Assembly (NCBI GenBank): GCA_037447655.1
Contig: JBBHKE010002782.1
Span: 211,851-275,850, forward strand
Direction: 5' to 3'
Origin: Zygnema cylindricum
Lineage: Eukaryota; Streptophyta; Zygnematophyceae; Zygnematales; Zygnemataceae
Length of the DNA: 64,000 nt
Shown: positions 34,046 to 43,466 of the stretch, in pieces
How the letters are laid out: each line of letters starts with the position of its first letter
Numbering within the stretch: the first letter of the stretch is position 1
The notes under the pieces: model-generated
Databases searched by the model: none
Seen by the model: the letters and a program-made list of their open reading frames with translations, nothing else
What the model was told of the DNA's origin: nothing
Made by a program: the position numbers and the translations under genes

Positions 34046-34934
34046 GACATTTTAAGCCCGCTGCTTGGAGAGCTCGGAGTACAATCTGTATGTGCTCCAA
34101 GTGTTCCTCGAAGGTCTTCGAGAAGATAATAACATGGTTGATATAGCACCGTGCACAGTCAATCCCTCGGAGTGCCTCGTCCATGGCACGTTAGAATTTG
34201 GTAAGCGCATTCTTCAGCCCGAATGGCATGTAGATCCATTGATACAACCTAGACCCTGCCCAAAAAACTGTCCTTTCCCGGTGCTTTGGCTCCATCGCGA
34301 TCTGGTGGAACCCATTCTTCATGTCTAGTGTGGAGTAAATGGTGGCCCCGGCCAGCGAGTCAAAAATCTCTTCCGGGGTAGGCATTGGGTATCGGTCAGG
34401 TATAGTTGCCGTGTTAAGCATCCGCTAATCTCCACACATCCGAAAGTCTATCGTTTTCCCAGATGAGTCCTTCTTGGGTGGGAGAACGGTTGGAGACGCA
34501 AATCCATGGAGTCCGGTACTCTCTTGAACCATTCCTGCTTCTACCAGAGTTTGTACCTTTGCCGTGATGAACTCCTTTTCCTTGAAACTGATAGGGTACT
34601 GCTTCTGCCAAACAGTAAACGTCTCGTCTATTAAATTGATTCGAAAAGGGGTTCTTTTGTAGATGCCTACGTTGGTATCTGACCAAGAGAACACTTGTTT
34701 GTTCTTCTCCAACAGGTCAAATAGCTGGGCCTTTTGCTGAGGGTCCAACTGCTCCCCTAAGGTCCAATCCATCTTTCTGAGTTCCACCGCTGCCCAAGCC
34801 TCTGGGGGTCTACCCCACCGGGAGTTATCGAATTCCATCCCTACTTGCGGGTCTACCTCAGCTCCTCCCGTTAGAATGGTGGTGCTAACAACTTCCGCTA
34901 AGCTGTCTCTCTCCGAGCCTCCGTTCCCCCCCAC
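34046..34934 (-). pseudogene. Gypsy-2 reverse transcriptase
   Basis: Ty3/gypsy RT: FSWSDTNVGIYKRTPFRINL, FITAKVQTLVEAGMV, FASPTVLPPKKDSSGKTIDF, then one stop at 34422-34424, then IPDRYPMPTPEEIFDSL, TLDMKNGFHQIAM (first catalytic Asp) and MPFGLKNA. The YxDD box reads YINH, so both aspartates are lost. The frame is the same as that of the methyltransferase and protease upstream (start offsets are multiples of three). The thumb is deleted. Confidence 0.87.
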
Positions 34935-35111
34935 TGAGGAATCCCTTAATTTCGGTTAAATGCTGGGATTGGAAAATTTTGATGATCTGGGACTAGAAAA
35001 TTTTGATGATAAAAACTGTTTTTTTGCCTCCCTCCCACCCTCAAGCTGCAAGTGGGCCTGCACCGCTAACAACTTTGGAGCTTAAAGGTAACGATCCCTC
35101 GAGTGTGGAGA

Positions 35112-36209
35112 CTAAAGGCTAGAGAAGGCCAGGGAATTTTTTATCACCCATGTTATTGCATTTAGATCCATGCTTTGTCCAAGTAGGCTGCACCTCTGGA
35201 GGTCTGATATACCTGGTGGCGCCGTACTGGCTGGTTGGAATCCCATGGCTTGTTCTCGTTCTTCCACCGTTGGCGTTGTCCAAACTCCACGTTTGCTGTC
35301 AAATATCATTCCTACCGCTCCCTTTCGATACGCATGGCTATTGGGGAAGGAAACCAATGTTGGCAGTGCTCGCCGAGGTGCTCCTGGTTGGTTGCACTTG
35401 AAGAACGGGGGACGATCAGCCTTAGTTACGGGAGTAGCCATCCGCCCTGTCCCTAAAATTTGTTGCAGGGTAATCTCGCGATCTGTTTTGTGATTGTGTA
35501 AGAGCTTGTTTATGACTGACAGAGGTATCAAATTGGTCCAGTACGCCCAAACTCTGTGAGCCCTGGATCCCAGTTGAGCCGCATCGAAAACAAGTGGAGC
35601 TCCTAGAATCTGTTTGACTTTATTCCAGCTTTGTGCGACTTGTTTTCTCTTATCATCTCCCGGGTGGACATTCTCCAAAATGTACCCCACTGGTTGGTCT
35701 TCGGATTGCTGCAGCCAGGAAAGTAATTTGATCTTCTGCAAGAAGGTTTGAATTCGGCTATCCTGATGTCCCTCTCCTTTCCCGGCTAGAGAATATCCTT
35801 GACATGGCCATCCTGCAATCACAAAATCTACCCGCTCTAGCATAGCGAGATGTGGCTTAAGGATATTGTCTATATTTTGCGGGACACTTCGGTGCGATCT
35901 GCAGATGGCGAATATCGGAAGTTGCAAGGGATACAATTGGTGGTGTTGTTGGAGTCGGTATTCACTAACTGCCCGAGCATCTGGTGAAATTTCCACGGCC
36001 ACATATGACTCCACTTTATGCCCAGCCTTCAAAAAGCTTCGAGGTCCGAGCAAATTCCAGAAAATAAGAATAATATTCGGAGTCCAGAATCCGGGATAGA
36101 TAATGACACCACTTGTCGATTGAATTTTTGATTTTTCGGGCGGAACTTCCAAAGATTCCAACCGAGGTTCTTTTTCCTTCACAAAAACAGCTGTCAAGGA
36201 TTTGTCCAC
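35112..36209 (-). CDS. Gypsy-2 C5-cytosine DNA methyltransferase domain
   Basis: 365 residues, in frame with protease and RT and located between them. Visible C5-MTase motifs in order: motif II-like YVAVEISPDAR; motif IV GWPCQGYSLAGKG with the catalytic Cys; motif VI ILENVHP; motif VIII LGSRAHRVWAYWTN; a short target-recognition region; motif IX-like EEREQAMGF; motif X RCSLLGQSMDLNA. Motif I (LFSG) is readable in the neighbouring frame just upstream; a 1-nt deletion near 36025-36035 relative to Gypsy-3 displaces it. No regulatory domain (BAH, PWWP, chromodomain or RING) is visible. The domain would transfer a methyl group from S-adenosylmethionine to cytosine in DNA. The subfamily cannot be assigned by eye, but the small target region is unlike DNMT1/CMT. 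Comparable gains of methyltransferases by retrotransposons are known from dinoflagellates and charophyte algae. Confidence 0.9.
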   Translation of the reverse strand: MDKSLTAVFVKEKEPRLESLEVPPEKSKIQSTSGVIIYPGFWTPNIILIFWNLLGPRSFLKAGHKVESYVAVEISPDARAVSEYRLQQHHQLYPLQLPIFAICRSHRSVPQNIDNILKPHLAMLERVDFVIAGWPCQGYSLAGKGEGHQDSRIQTFLQKIKLLSWLQQSEDQPVGYILENVHPGDDKRKQVAQSWNKVKQILGAPLVFDAAQLGSRAHRVWAYWTNLIPLSVINKLLHNHKTDREITLQQILGTGRMATPVTKADRPPFFKCNQPGAPRRALPTLVSFPNSHAYRKGAVGMIFDSKRGVWTTPTVEEREQAMGFQPASTAPPGISDLQRCSLLGQSMDLNAITWVIKNSLAFSSL

Positions 36210-36284
36210 TTCCCGCCGAAGTTTTGTTATTTGTAATAATCTGTCCTAGTATCCTTCTTCCCACCGCTTGGAAATATGGAATTG

Positions 36285-37820
36285 CTATATTATGTCTGCG
36301 ATATCGGTGGCGCTGGCGAGCAGTTCTGTGGGTGTGTGAGTAGCATAGACGGGATAACATCCTGCGACGGGAGCATTATCTTTCCCCCTATTCCATAGAT
36401 CCAGAGGAACCACCACCTTCACTCTTTCGGCATCCTCAGGATCGCGAACAGTAAACTGCTCCTTCCACACACTTAATCCTATATTCACCCTTGTCCAGGT
36501 GGCCATTCCCAATAAAATCTCAAACTGCTTACCTTCCACCACCAGGAAGGGAAGCTGAATTCGGACCTTCTGACCTGCGTCGTCAGCGAACTCTATTAAC
36601 ATAGATTTGATTATTCCGTGTACCGGTTGGCTCCCACTGCTAACAGTACTTAGACAGATGTCACTAGGGAAGATTTCCGGTCGGAGTTCTTCAGGCATTT
36701 GCTGCAGAGCCGATGTGGTGATTAGATTTGGGAGTGCTCCTGTATCGACCATTGCGTCTTGATACCCGCCGTATCCGTTGAGTTTGAAATTCCCCGTCCG
36801 GTTGAGAATTAGAGCCACAAATAACGTTTTGTAGTCCCTATCCATCATAGGGGTCTTTGGGTCTGCTGACCAAAAAATGGATCTGGCCTGATCGGCCCGG
36901 TGTTTCTCCCCTCCTGAATGGATTTCCTCTCCGAGGGCCTGGATGAGAACTTCCTCCGGCAAGTTATGGGAAGAGGCCAGTGTTTTCACGTGAGTGAGAG
37001 CGTAGGGCATTAGATGCCTTAATAACATCACTGCGGGTTTGGAGGAAGGAGGTTGAATTTTTGGCGACAAACTAGGGGAATCTGTTGGTTCCACCGGTTG
37101 ATTCTTCTCCCCCCCCCTTGCTTCCTCAATTTCTTGGTCGGATTCTGGCGCGGGCGACGTTTCTGGCGTGTTATCCTCCGAGCGTTCCGCCAAATATTTT
37201 TCGAACCAGTCTTGGTTGTCACGCGTCTCTTCCTCCTTTGCTTGTTCCTCCATGTTCCTTGTTTTTGTTGTCCTGTAATTTTCGAATCTCGAAGGCAGTT
37301 TCGTTGCGGCTGGTGGAGGTGGGTTTGTAGATTTGATTCCGAGACCTATCTCGTCGTTGAGGATGACGGCACAGGGGGTGAAGGACAGAGGTCCAGTAGC
37401 GTTCCTGTTGTGGTCTCGTGGAGCAAGCTTTTGCCTGTCCCTTCGTTGCGCCAAGGTTGAGTTGCAGAGCTGCCTGTGATTGTCCCCCACACCGACATTC
37501 CAGGCTCCCGAAAGGAAGGTTTGTGCGTGATGTGCTTTCGGAGGTTCCATGTCCCATCCCATCACCTCGTCCTTGTCTTCGCCCGCTGCGGTTTCCTGTT
37601 CAAGCTGCGCCAGCTTCAGTAGTAATTCCTGCTTTCTCTGGTGGAGTTTCTGGGCGGCCGTCAGAGCGAGAGTCTTGGAGGGCGATCCTAATCGCAGCGC
37701 TGCCAATTCTGCAGCCATGGCTGCCATTTGCTGGCTTTGTGTTGGATGATAACCTCCGGGGTTAATCGAGCTTGACCTGTAGGCTGTCGTTCTGGGTTTT
37801 CCGGGGTGTGGCGTCCCCAA
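36285..37820 (-). CDS. Gypsy-2 aspartic protease and upstream linker
   Basis: A 511-residue open segment. The first ~300 residues are a charged linker (EEQAKEEETRDNQDWFEKYL) with an Ala/Leu/Gln-rich helix near residues 30-75 that may form a coiled coil. The retropepsin-like domain has AMVDTGALPNLI (active-site Asp at about residue 358) and the flap-side motif EILLGMATW at about 433. It would process the Gag-Pol polyprotein. The stop at 36285-36287 (after DIADII) is also present in the same place in Gypsy-3, so it may be a genuine Gag-protease terminus rather than damage; the frame then continues into the methyltransferase. Confidence 0.82.
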   Translation of the reverse strand: MGTPHPGKPRTTAYRSSSINPGGYHPTQSQQMAAMAAELAALRLGSPSKTLALTAAQKLHQRKQELLLKLAQLEQETAAGEDKDEVMGWDMEPPKAHHAQTFLSGAWNVGVGDNHRQLCNSTLAQRRDRQKLAPRDHNRNATGPLSFTPCAVILNDEIGLGIKSTNPPPPAATKLPSRFENYRTTKTRNMEEQAKEEETRDNQDWFEKYLAERSEDNTPETSPAPESDQEIEEARGGEKNQPVEPTDSPSLSPKIQPPSSKPAVMLLRHLMPYALTHVKTLASSHNLPEEVLIQALGEEIHSGGEKHRADQARSIFWSADPKTPMMDRDYKTLFVALILNRTGNFKLNGYGGYQDAMVDTGALPNLITTSALQQMPEELRPEIFPSDICLSTVSSGSQPVHGIIKSMLIEFADDAGQKVRIQLPFLVVEGKQFEILLGMATWTRVNIGLSVWKEQFTVRDPEDAERVKVVVPLDLWNRGKDNAPVAGCYPVYATHTPTELLASATDIADII

Positions 37821-39564
37821 GGGTAAAGAAGCTGCAGCGAGAGAGGATTCACGGCCGTTTCACCTTCTTCGCTGAACAGTGCATATTGCATCATCTCTTT
37901 AGGAACTCCATTCTTTCGAAAGCACTGCCCTTTCTTGTGACCCATGAAACCGCAAGCCTCACACTTGGAGCCTTCTGTGGTATATTTGCCCCGCAATTCA
38001 TTTGAGATTTGTGGTCATCAAATTTTGGAAGTTTTATCTGTCGCAATTGGGCTTGCGATATCTTTACAGTCTCAGCTCGTGGCGTTGGCCGGTAATTTTC
38101 TTTGTTCACCGCTGTTTTATCGTCTGACCCTCCTCCTTGCTTCCTTTCTTGCTGCCTCTTTGTCCTTTCAACTCTCTCCTTCTCCCATTCCTTCTGCTTA
38201 AGAGCTAATTCCGGTTTGAGCTTCTGGGGGCATCGCTTCCATCCATGACCTGTTTGTTGACAGTTTAAACACTTATAGAGAAAGACACGGTCATCGGCCC
38301 CCATGGCAGGTTCAGATCCGCTATCCACCACTTGTTTCCCTTTGAGCTTTCGCATGGCTAAGAGTTCGGCCGACTCTTCATGTTCGGGAGGCATTTCTCC
38401 GGCAAATCCTGCAAAGTTCCCACGGGTTTTCTCGATTACCACTTTTTCCTGGGCCTCGCGGTGGACAAAGTGATCATAAAGCTTCATGGCGGCCAGAGAG
38501 ATTTCTTTGGCAGTTGGATTGACGTCTTGGATGGCCTGTCCAGCAATCCAATTATCGAGGGCTACCTGCCCCGTCGGTCCGAACGAATTTCGAACGGCGA
38601 TGAAATATTTGGTTGCCATGGCCGGAAGATAAATGGTTGAGAGTTTGGTCTTTTGATAGAGGCTGGACAATTTGTTAAAAAGAGTCTGGGGTGTTTCATT
38701 TTTTTGGCAACGGAATACCGTGAATTCCTTGATAGGAAATTCATTCCTCTCGATGTAGAGGAGTCTCCATGCATTCAAAATAGTGGTACAGGGGGTTAGG
38801 TCTGCAACCATCCGAGTGGCTGCCCGGGCCTCCTGGATGGCCTGAAGCTGAGGGACGTATGCTCGTCCTTATGCTTGCAGTTTCATGTCCTCTGTGAAGA
38901 GGGCGGTGACAGGAGCGGGTACACCGGCAGCCAAGTCTGCATCCGCCTGCAAGACTGCCTCATCAAGGATAGGGTCTGATATTTTGATGCAGGGAGCCAT
39001 CAGAAGAGGTTGTTGCTCCTTATAGTCTGCCAAAGCTCCACCAGCAAGGTAGTTCACCATCATGGGGAAAAGCGTGGTCTCGAAGTAATCCGGAATGGCT
39101 CCGCCTCTGTATTTGTTGATTTCAGATAGGGTGAACGACTTCCACAACAATTCGAAATCAGAGAAAGCGATTCCTGAGCTATCTCCTGTTAAGATCCTTA
39201 CGTCCCCCATTTCATTTCCCTCCTCTGTAAGGTTGGTGAACTGAGAAGTGGATGGTCCGGTTGGGCTGACAAACTCAACCGGTGAAATTACCCCGGGATT
39301 CGCGTCGGGTGGCTCAGAGCCTCCTCCTTCTTCGGTAGAAAGAGCTGCCTGACGAGAGATGGCACTCCCCCCCATTGAGGAAGCTCCGATTACTGGTGGG
39401 ATAGTGAGATGACCTGTATCTCCCTGGAGTTGGCCCCAGGGAAATGAGGAGCTTATCACCTTGGGAAAAGGGGCCCGAAGTTTGGCTCCTCTATACCCAG
39501 GAGAGGCCTGTTCCTCCCGGCGAACTGTTTCCACCGAGGGAATTTGGAGAATAGGTTTAATCAC
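37688..39564 (-). pseudogene. Gypsy-2 Gag capsid and zinc knuckles
   Basis: Continues the frame of the upstream Gag segment after stops at 39631 and 38869. It has a capsid-like helical region (SSLYQKTKLSTIYLPAMATK, then GQVALDNWIAGQAIQDVNPT) and a first CX2CX4HX4C knuckle (CLNCQQTGHGWKRC, about 38225-38275). After a frameshift comes a second knuckle (CEACGFMGHKKGQC, about 37917-37965, in the frame of 37688-37996). Two knuckles and this length are unusual for Ty3/gypsy Gag. Knuckles bind element RNA for packaging. Confidence 0.8.
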
Positions 39565-39630
39565 CGGTGGTCCTTGAGGGATTGGTGGAGAAGGAGAGGG
39601 AGATGAACGAGGACTACGAGGGAAAGGTGT

Positions 39631-41211
39631 CTATCTCCGTGTACGCCTTTTGGAGGTTTTTGGTGGAGGAGTTCCTTCGCTGGAATCGGGAGAACGTCGG
39701 TGGGGAGGAGAGTAGGTAGGAACGTCGTACTTGTAGGGTAAGACAGATGGTCGTGGTGACCCACGGACTGCAGCGGCCGGAGAAACAGAAGGCGAAGGAG
39801 ATGATGTCGGAGGTGGAGATGGAGGAGGAGTGGAAAGCCCAAGGGAGATGTGTTGCCTCTGGTCGGGTTGTAATAATAACACGGCCTCCTTAGTTGAAGA
39901 CCCAGCCACTGAGACAAAAGTAGGACGCTTAGCGGAGGCGGCTGCAACGTTATCCGGTAAATTTGCACCCATCCCCTGTTTGTTAGGTCCTGTTGTTTCC
40001 CCCCCTTCCTGCTGAAGAGGAGGCTCCGGTCTAAGTTCCGAAGAAATCTCGGGAGCTGGCATCTCCGTAGGGGTTGTCTGCACTGTAGGTTGTCTCTCAG
40101 CCGAGGGACCTGTCTCTCTAGGAGGAGCTACCTGTCCCCTAAAGATCCCTCCTGATATTCGTCTAGCCTCCCTTATGAGGAGCAATTCCTGTTCGAGGGC
40201 CCTCTTCCTCTTTTCTTCAAGAGCTTCCCAATCGACGGTGACGCGTCCAGCCCCCGCCGTAGCCTGACTTTGGGATCGCAAGATGTCAACCAGTTTTTTT
40301 GTACTGCTCACCACCCTTGAGAGATCCGCAATCCCCAAACGCGGTACCTCGGGATCGGTGGGTCTAGAACGCCACAACCCCTCTGATGGTCGAAACACCG
40401 GAGCAGAAGGAGACTTTGAGCTCGGAAAGGTGGAATCGGAAGGGAAGAACGGTTCCACTTTAGGTCGGGGAGCGAACCTGCCTTTGCGGTCCCGATGATC
40501 GAACCTGTACCCCTTCTTTGGCTCGGGTAACCCTCGCTTGCTGGTCCCTTCCCCGGCTTGTGTCCGAGGGACCGCCCCGCCGTGAGCTGGCCTGCTGGTT
40601 GCGGTGTCCTGAGATGGGGTGGGTTGCTGGTAGGAAGTTGATGGTCCTCCTGGTTGCTCCGGTACGGAGGTTGGGGAGCCACTCTCGGAAGAACTGCTGA
40701 GTATCTCCACTACACCTCCCACTGGACGTACCACTCTGGCTCGATCTGACCTGGCCACCCGCTGCACCAACTCCTTCTTAACCTTCAACTCATGGAGATC
40801 ATGAAGGGCTAAGATTTCTTTGCGACCTGGCCGGGTAGGATCGGTCAGGATCTTAGGATCCATGTACATTTCTGCTATCGGTGCCTTAGATCGGGTATAG
40901 CGACCGATCTCGGGAAGGTGACCAGGGACCGCTTCCTTGTGGGCCAACCCCTTTCTACGGCTTTTAGGGGATAAGGGCGACCTCTCCGCCTTCTCCGCAG
41001 CACTAGCTCTGACTGACTCGGACAAAGTTGGGAAGTTCTCGAGGGAAAAGACAGGTGGAAGTGGAGGAGAGAGTCTCCCCTCTGGGTGCGTAGGAGGAGT
41101 GTCAACCGCAACCTCTGGGGGCATCTCTCCCTTAAGAAACAGCTCTACGTGTACAGGTGAGCCAAAAGGGGGTGCTTCCTCGGGCATCTGTGACTCTTCC
41201 TCCTGGGCCAT
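39631..41211 (-). CDS. Gypsy-2 Gag N-terminal disordered region
   Basis: A 526-residue open segment starting at an ATG 170 nt after the LTR, in frame with Gag downstream. It is Pro-, Ser-, Glu- and Arg-rich and probably disordered. A basic segment FDHRDRKGRFAPRPK lies near residue 240, a charged helix (WEALEEKRKRALEQELLLIR) near 325-345, and a Pro-rich tail (PPPSPPPTSSPSPSVSP) near 470. VVEILSSSSESGSP near residue 170-183 resembles a SUMO-interacting motif followed by acidic or phosphorylatable residues. The region is conserved in diverged form in Gypsy-1. I do not recognise a known domain. Confidence 0.65.
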   Translation of the reverse strand: MAQEEESQMPEEAPPFGSPVHVELFLKGEMPPEVAVDTPPTHPEGRLSPPLPPVFSLENFPTLSESVRASAAEKAERSPLSPKSRRKGLAHKEAVPGHLPEIGRYTRSKAPIAEMYMDPKILTDPTRPGRKEILALHDLHELKVKKELVQRVARSDRARVVRPVGGVVEILSSSSESGSPTSVPEQPGGPSTSYQQPTPSQDTATSRPAHGGAVPRTQAGEGTSKRGLPEPKKGYRFDHRDRKGRFAPRPKVEPFFPSDSTFPSSKSPSAPVFRPSEGLWRSRPTDPEVPRLGIADLSRVVSSTKKLVDILRSQSQATAGAGRVTVDWEALEEKRKRALEQELLLIREARRISGGIFRGQVAPPRETGPSAERQPTVQTTPTEMPAPEISSELRPEPPLQQEGGETTGPNKQGMGANLPDNVAAASAKRPTFVSVAGSSTKEAVLLLQPDQRQHISLGLSTPPPSPPPTSSPSPSVSPAAAVRGSPRPSVLPYKYDVPTYSPPHRRSPDSSEGTPPPKTSKRRTRR

Positions 41212-41355
41212 TGCTTCCTACCTCTCCAGCTCGTCCGTTCTGACACCTGGAAGATCCTTATCCTGGACTTCTCTTCCCCCCATAGCTGACTAGAGAAGAA
41301 GATCTAAATCCCCTTATAAAAGTACTCCGATCTAAGCACCTATCCTCTTTAACCT

Positions 41356-41383
41356 AAAGAGACAGGTAGTTGTTTCAGTACTG
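41356..41383 (-). other. Gypsy-2 primer site, self-complementary
   Basis: Directly after the 5' LTR the element reads CAGTACTGAAACAAC and continues for 13 more nt. It does not match a plant initiator tRNA 3' end. Its first 15 nt are exactly complementary to element RNA at 41950-41964 in the same LTR, and 26 of 28 nt are complementary to RNA from 31151-31178 in the 3' LTR, at the predicted transcript 5' end. This is the arrangement of self-primed elements such as Tf1. Confidence 0.7.
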
Positions 41384-42893
41384 TGACTATCTGTTAGAAG
41401 CCTAATAAAAATCCTCTCAAAATCCACTATTCTGGTACAAAAGATTCTGGTAATCGACCCCGGAAAAAACCCGACCAAAGCCCCAAAAAGGACTACCAAA
41501 GAGAGAACCTAGATGCTTCCACTCCGAAAAATGAAAGGATAGAAATAAAAAAATGCTGTTTCAAAATTAACAATATCACCTTGCCCTTAGAAAATAGAGA
41601 TATAAAGTTAGAATGTGGAATCATAGCAAGCGAGCTCAACCTACCCCCAAAACCTATCGTGGACAACCAAAAGGAGACGAAATCTCCCCCTGAAAACCCC
41701 AAAACAGGTAGGGCCTCCTTAACTCCTCGGTTTCCGCGACCCTGAACCGGCAAGACCCTTCTTGGTTTCCAACAAACACCAGTCCCCAAACCGCCCAAAA
41801 CAGGAAAGACGGTGCCAATCACCTAACCGGACTACGATTTCCAAAATGGACGGATGTAAACCAAGATGGCAATAGGGTCACAATCAGAAGCAAAACAAAA
41901 GTTCTCCATAAGAAAATTTGCTGGAATTTCTAGGGTTTTTCTCAAGAGACAGTACTGAAACAACAACCTTACTCCCTCGGCCCCAAGTGCCTTATACAAG
42001 CCAAGTTTGTCCTACCGATAGTACCAAAGTCAAAGCAATACCAGGAGCTAATCACCGGCTAGGAATTGTTATCGTACGAACATAAGACAAAACAGGTTGT
42101 ACTACGCTCAGGGCAAAAAGTTAGGCGACTATCTCCGGCTAGATTAGAAGCCACGTGTTTTTCTATGACTTAATCCTGAGCAACAAAGTTCTAAATTGAT
42201 GTGAAACGCCTAACTTTGACTCACATTAATAAATGCTCTACCCGGCTGGTGGACCTGAATTAACGTCCTACTGAAAGCCAACAGCAAAATCTACAAGACT
42301 ATCCCAAAATTTACGTGGCGTTCCACAATGTAACCCCCAAAGGGACAGTTGGCAACTAGTCACATGTAACAGGATGGTAATCTTTGGAACAGAGTAACTC
42401 CGTCGTCTAGCCTCCGTTAGGCGCGAAATAAAGTGTGTTCCGTTCAGTTAAGAAAATAGAAGAATCTGGTTTGGCTGAGTGCGCTCCTCTCCCCGTACTT
42501 TAATGACCGTACAGAGGAAAAAGGCTCGGGAAGCCTTGGTAAGATAAAAGGGGTGCATGTGAAGCACAAGAGCTTGACAGCTGTCGAGCCTGCTGGAAAA
42601 CATCAGAGGAGGGCCCACTGCCTAGGTAATTGGCATTGGAGTCTTGCAATCAACCTTCTCCAGAATGCGAATGCTCCCCACAACAATGCCTGTGCCCAAT
42701 GCTGCTTGCCTTGTTCCTGTGAGCATGCATGCAAAGGTGAGGATAAGTGCTTGGGGAGGGCGAAAAGATATTCCCTCCCCCGTCTCCTTCCCCCCCCATG
42801 GCCAGGGGAAAGGCGGAAATCCTTAGAAGTGGAACTGTGTCCTTGATTCCCCCCCCTTGTTAGTCAATTGTGACTAAGACTTTCAAATGATTA
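41384..42893 (-). repeat. Shared LTR: Gypsy-2 5' LTR and Gypsy-3 3' LTR
   Basis: About 1510 bp, aligned end to end with 30586-32092. It begins TAATCATTTG in element orientation and ends CAGATAGTCA. Its outer end lies against Copia-9. Beyond Copia-9 comes the poly-G tract of Gypsy-3, so before Copia-9 inserted this LTR directly followed Gypsy-3. Confidence 0.85.
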
Positions 42894-43466
42894 TGTAGAA
42901 ATTAATGGTTTTTAAGTATTTTCTAGGTCTGAATAGAAATAAAGAAGCCGAGGCAGTCTACCTCTAACTTCTCTCTCCAACTCTCAAACTTGTCGCAGTC
43001 ACTGAGAAATTGGAGAGGAAGCTAGAGCCATGGCTACCTAGGTTATCCTGAGGTTTACGGGAAATTTATATTAGTTAAGGAGTTAATTACTAAAAGGATT
43101 GTGTCGGCGACAGGATTTGATCCTGGTACCTGCCGGCCGTCAGAGAGTAGATAGCCGGTAACCTTAGCCGTTAAGTCTAGAAGTAGTCTTACATAGTATA
43201 TAGTACGATAATGATATAAACATGTACACGTAGGATAAATCATTTAACTATAACTGTTAACGGGATACATAGATATGGTAGTATAAAAGTAAGAATTGCG
43301 GTACGGATAAGAAATCAATACCGCGCAATGATTTTGTAAGCGAAACAAATACCGCGCATGTATTTATTACGGCTACGATCAAATGCGAGTTTAATCGGAC
43401 GGCCGGAATTAGCGCCGAGATCGCGGAAGAACAATTCGCCGGTTTGTGGGCATCGCCACATCGGAT

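Larger units (their letters stand above)
30586..42893 (-). mobile_element. Gypsy-2: Ty3/gypsy with methyltransferase and PHD finger
   Basis: A 12.3-kb element with two LTRs of about 1.5 kb. In transcription order on the minus strand: LTR, self-complementary primer site, long Gag, protease, C5-DNA methyltransferase, RT, RNase H, integrase, PHD finger, poly-G tract, LTR. Pol order RT-RNase H-integrase defines Ty3/gypsy. An internal deletion near 34045, two in-frame stops in gag, stops around the methyltransferase and one in integrase make this copy defective. Its upstream LTR is also the 3' LTR of Gypsy-3. Confidence 0.9.

Noticed and set aside
35112-36209. Host DNA methyltransferase gene or bacterial contamination
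   Set aside because: The domain lies in frame between retroviral-type protease and RT and recurs at the same place in two other diverged gypsy copies.
40937-41293. Plus-strand reading frames opposite Gypsy-2 gag and protease (also 37053-37460, 33071-33349)
   Set aside because: They are shadows of the minus-strand Gag, protease and integrase coding; they show no domain and start or stop arbitrarily.
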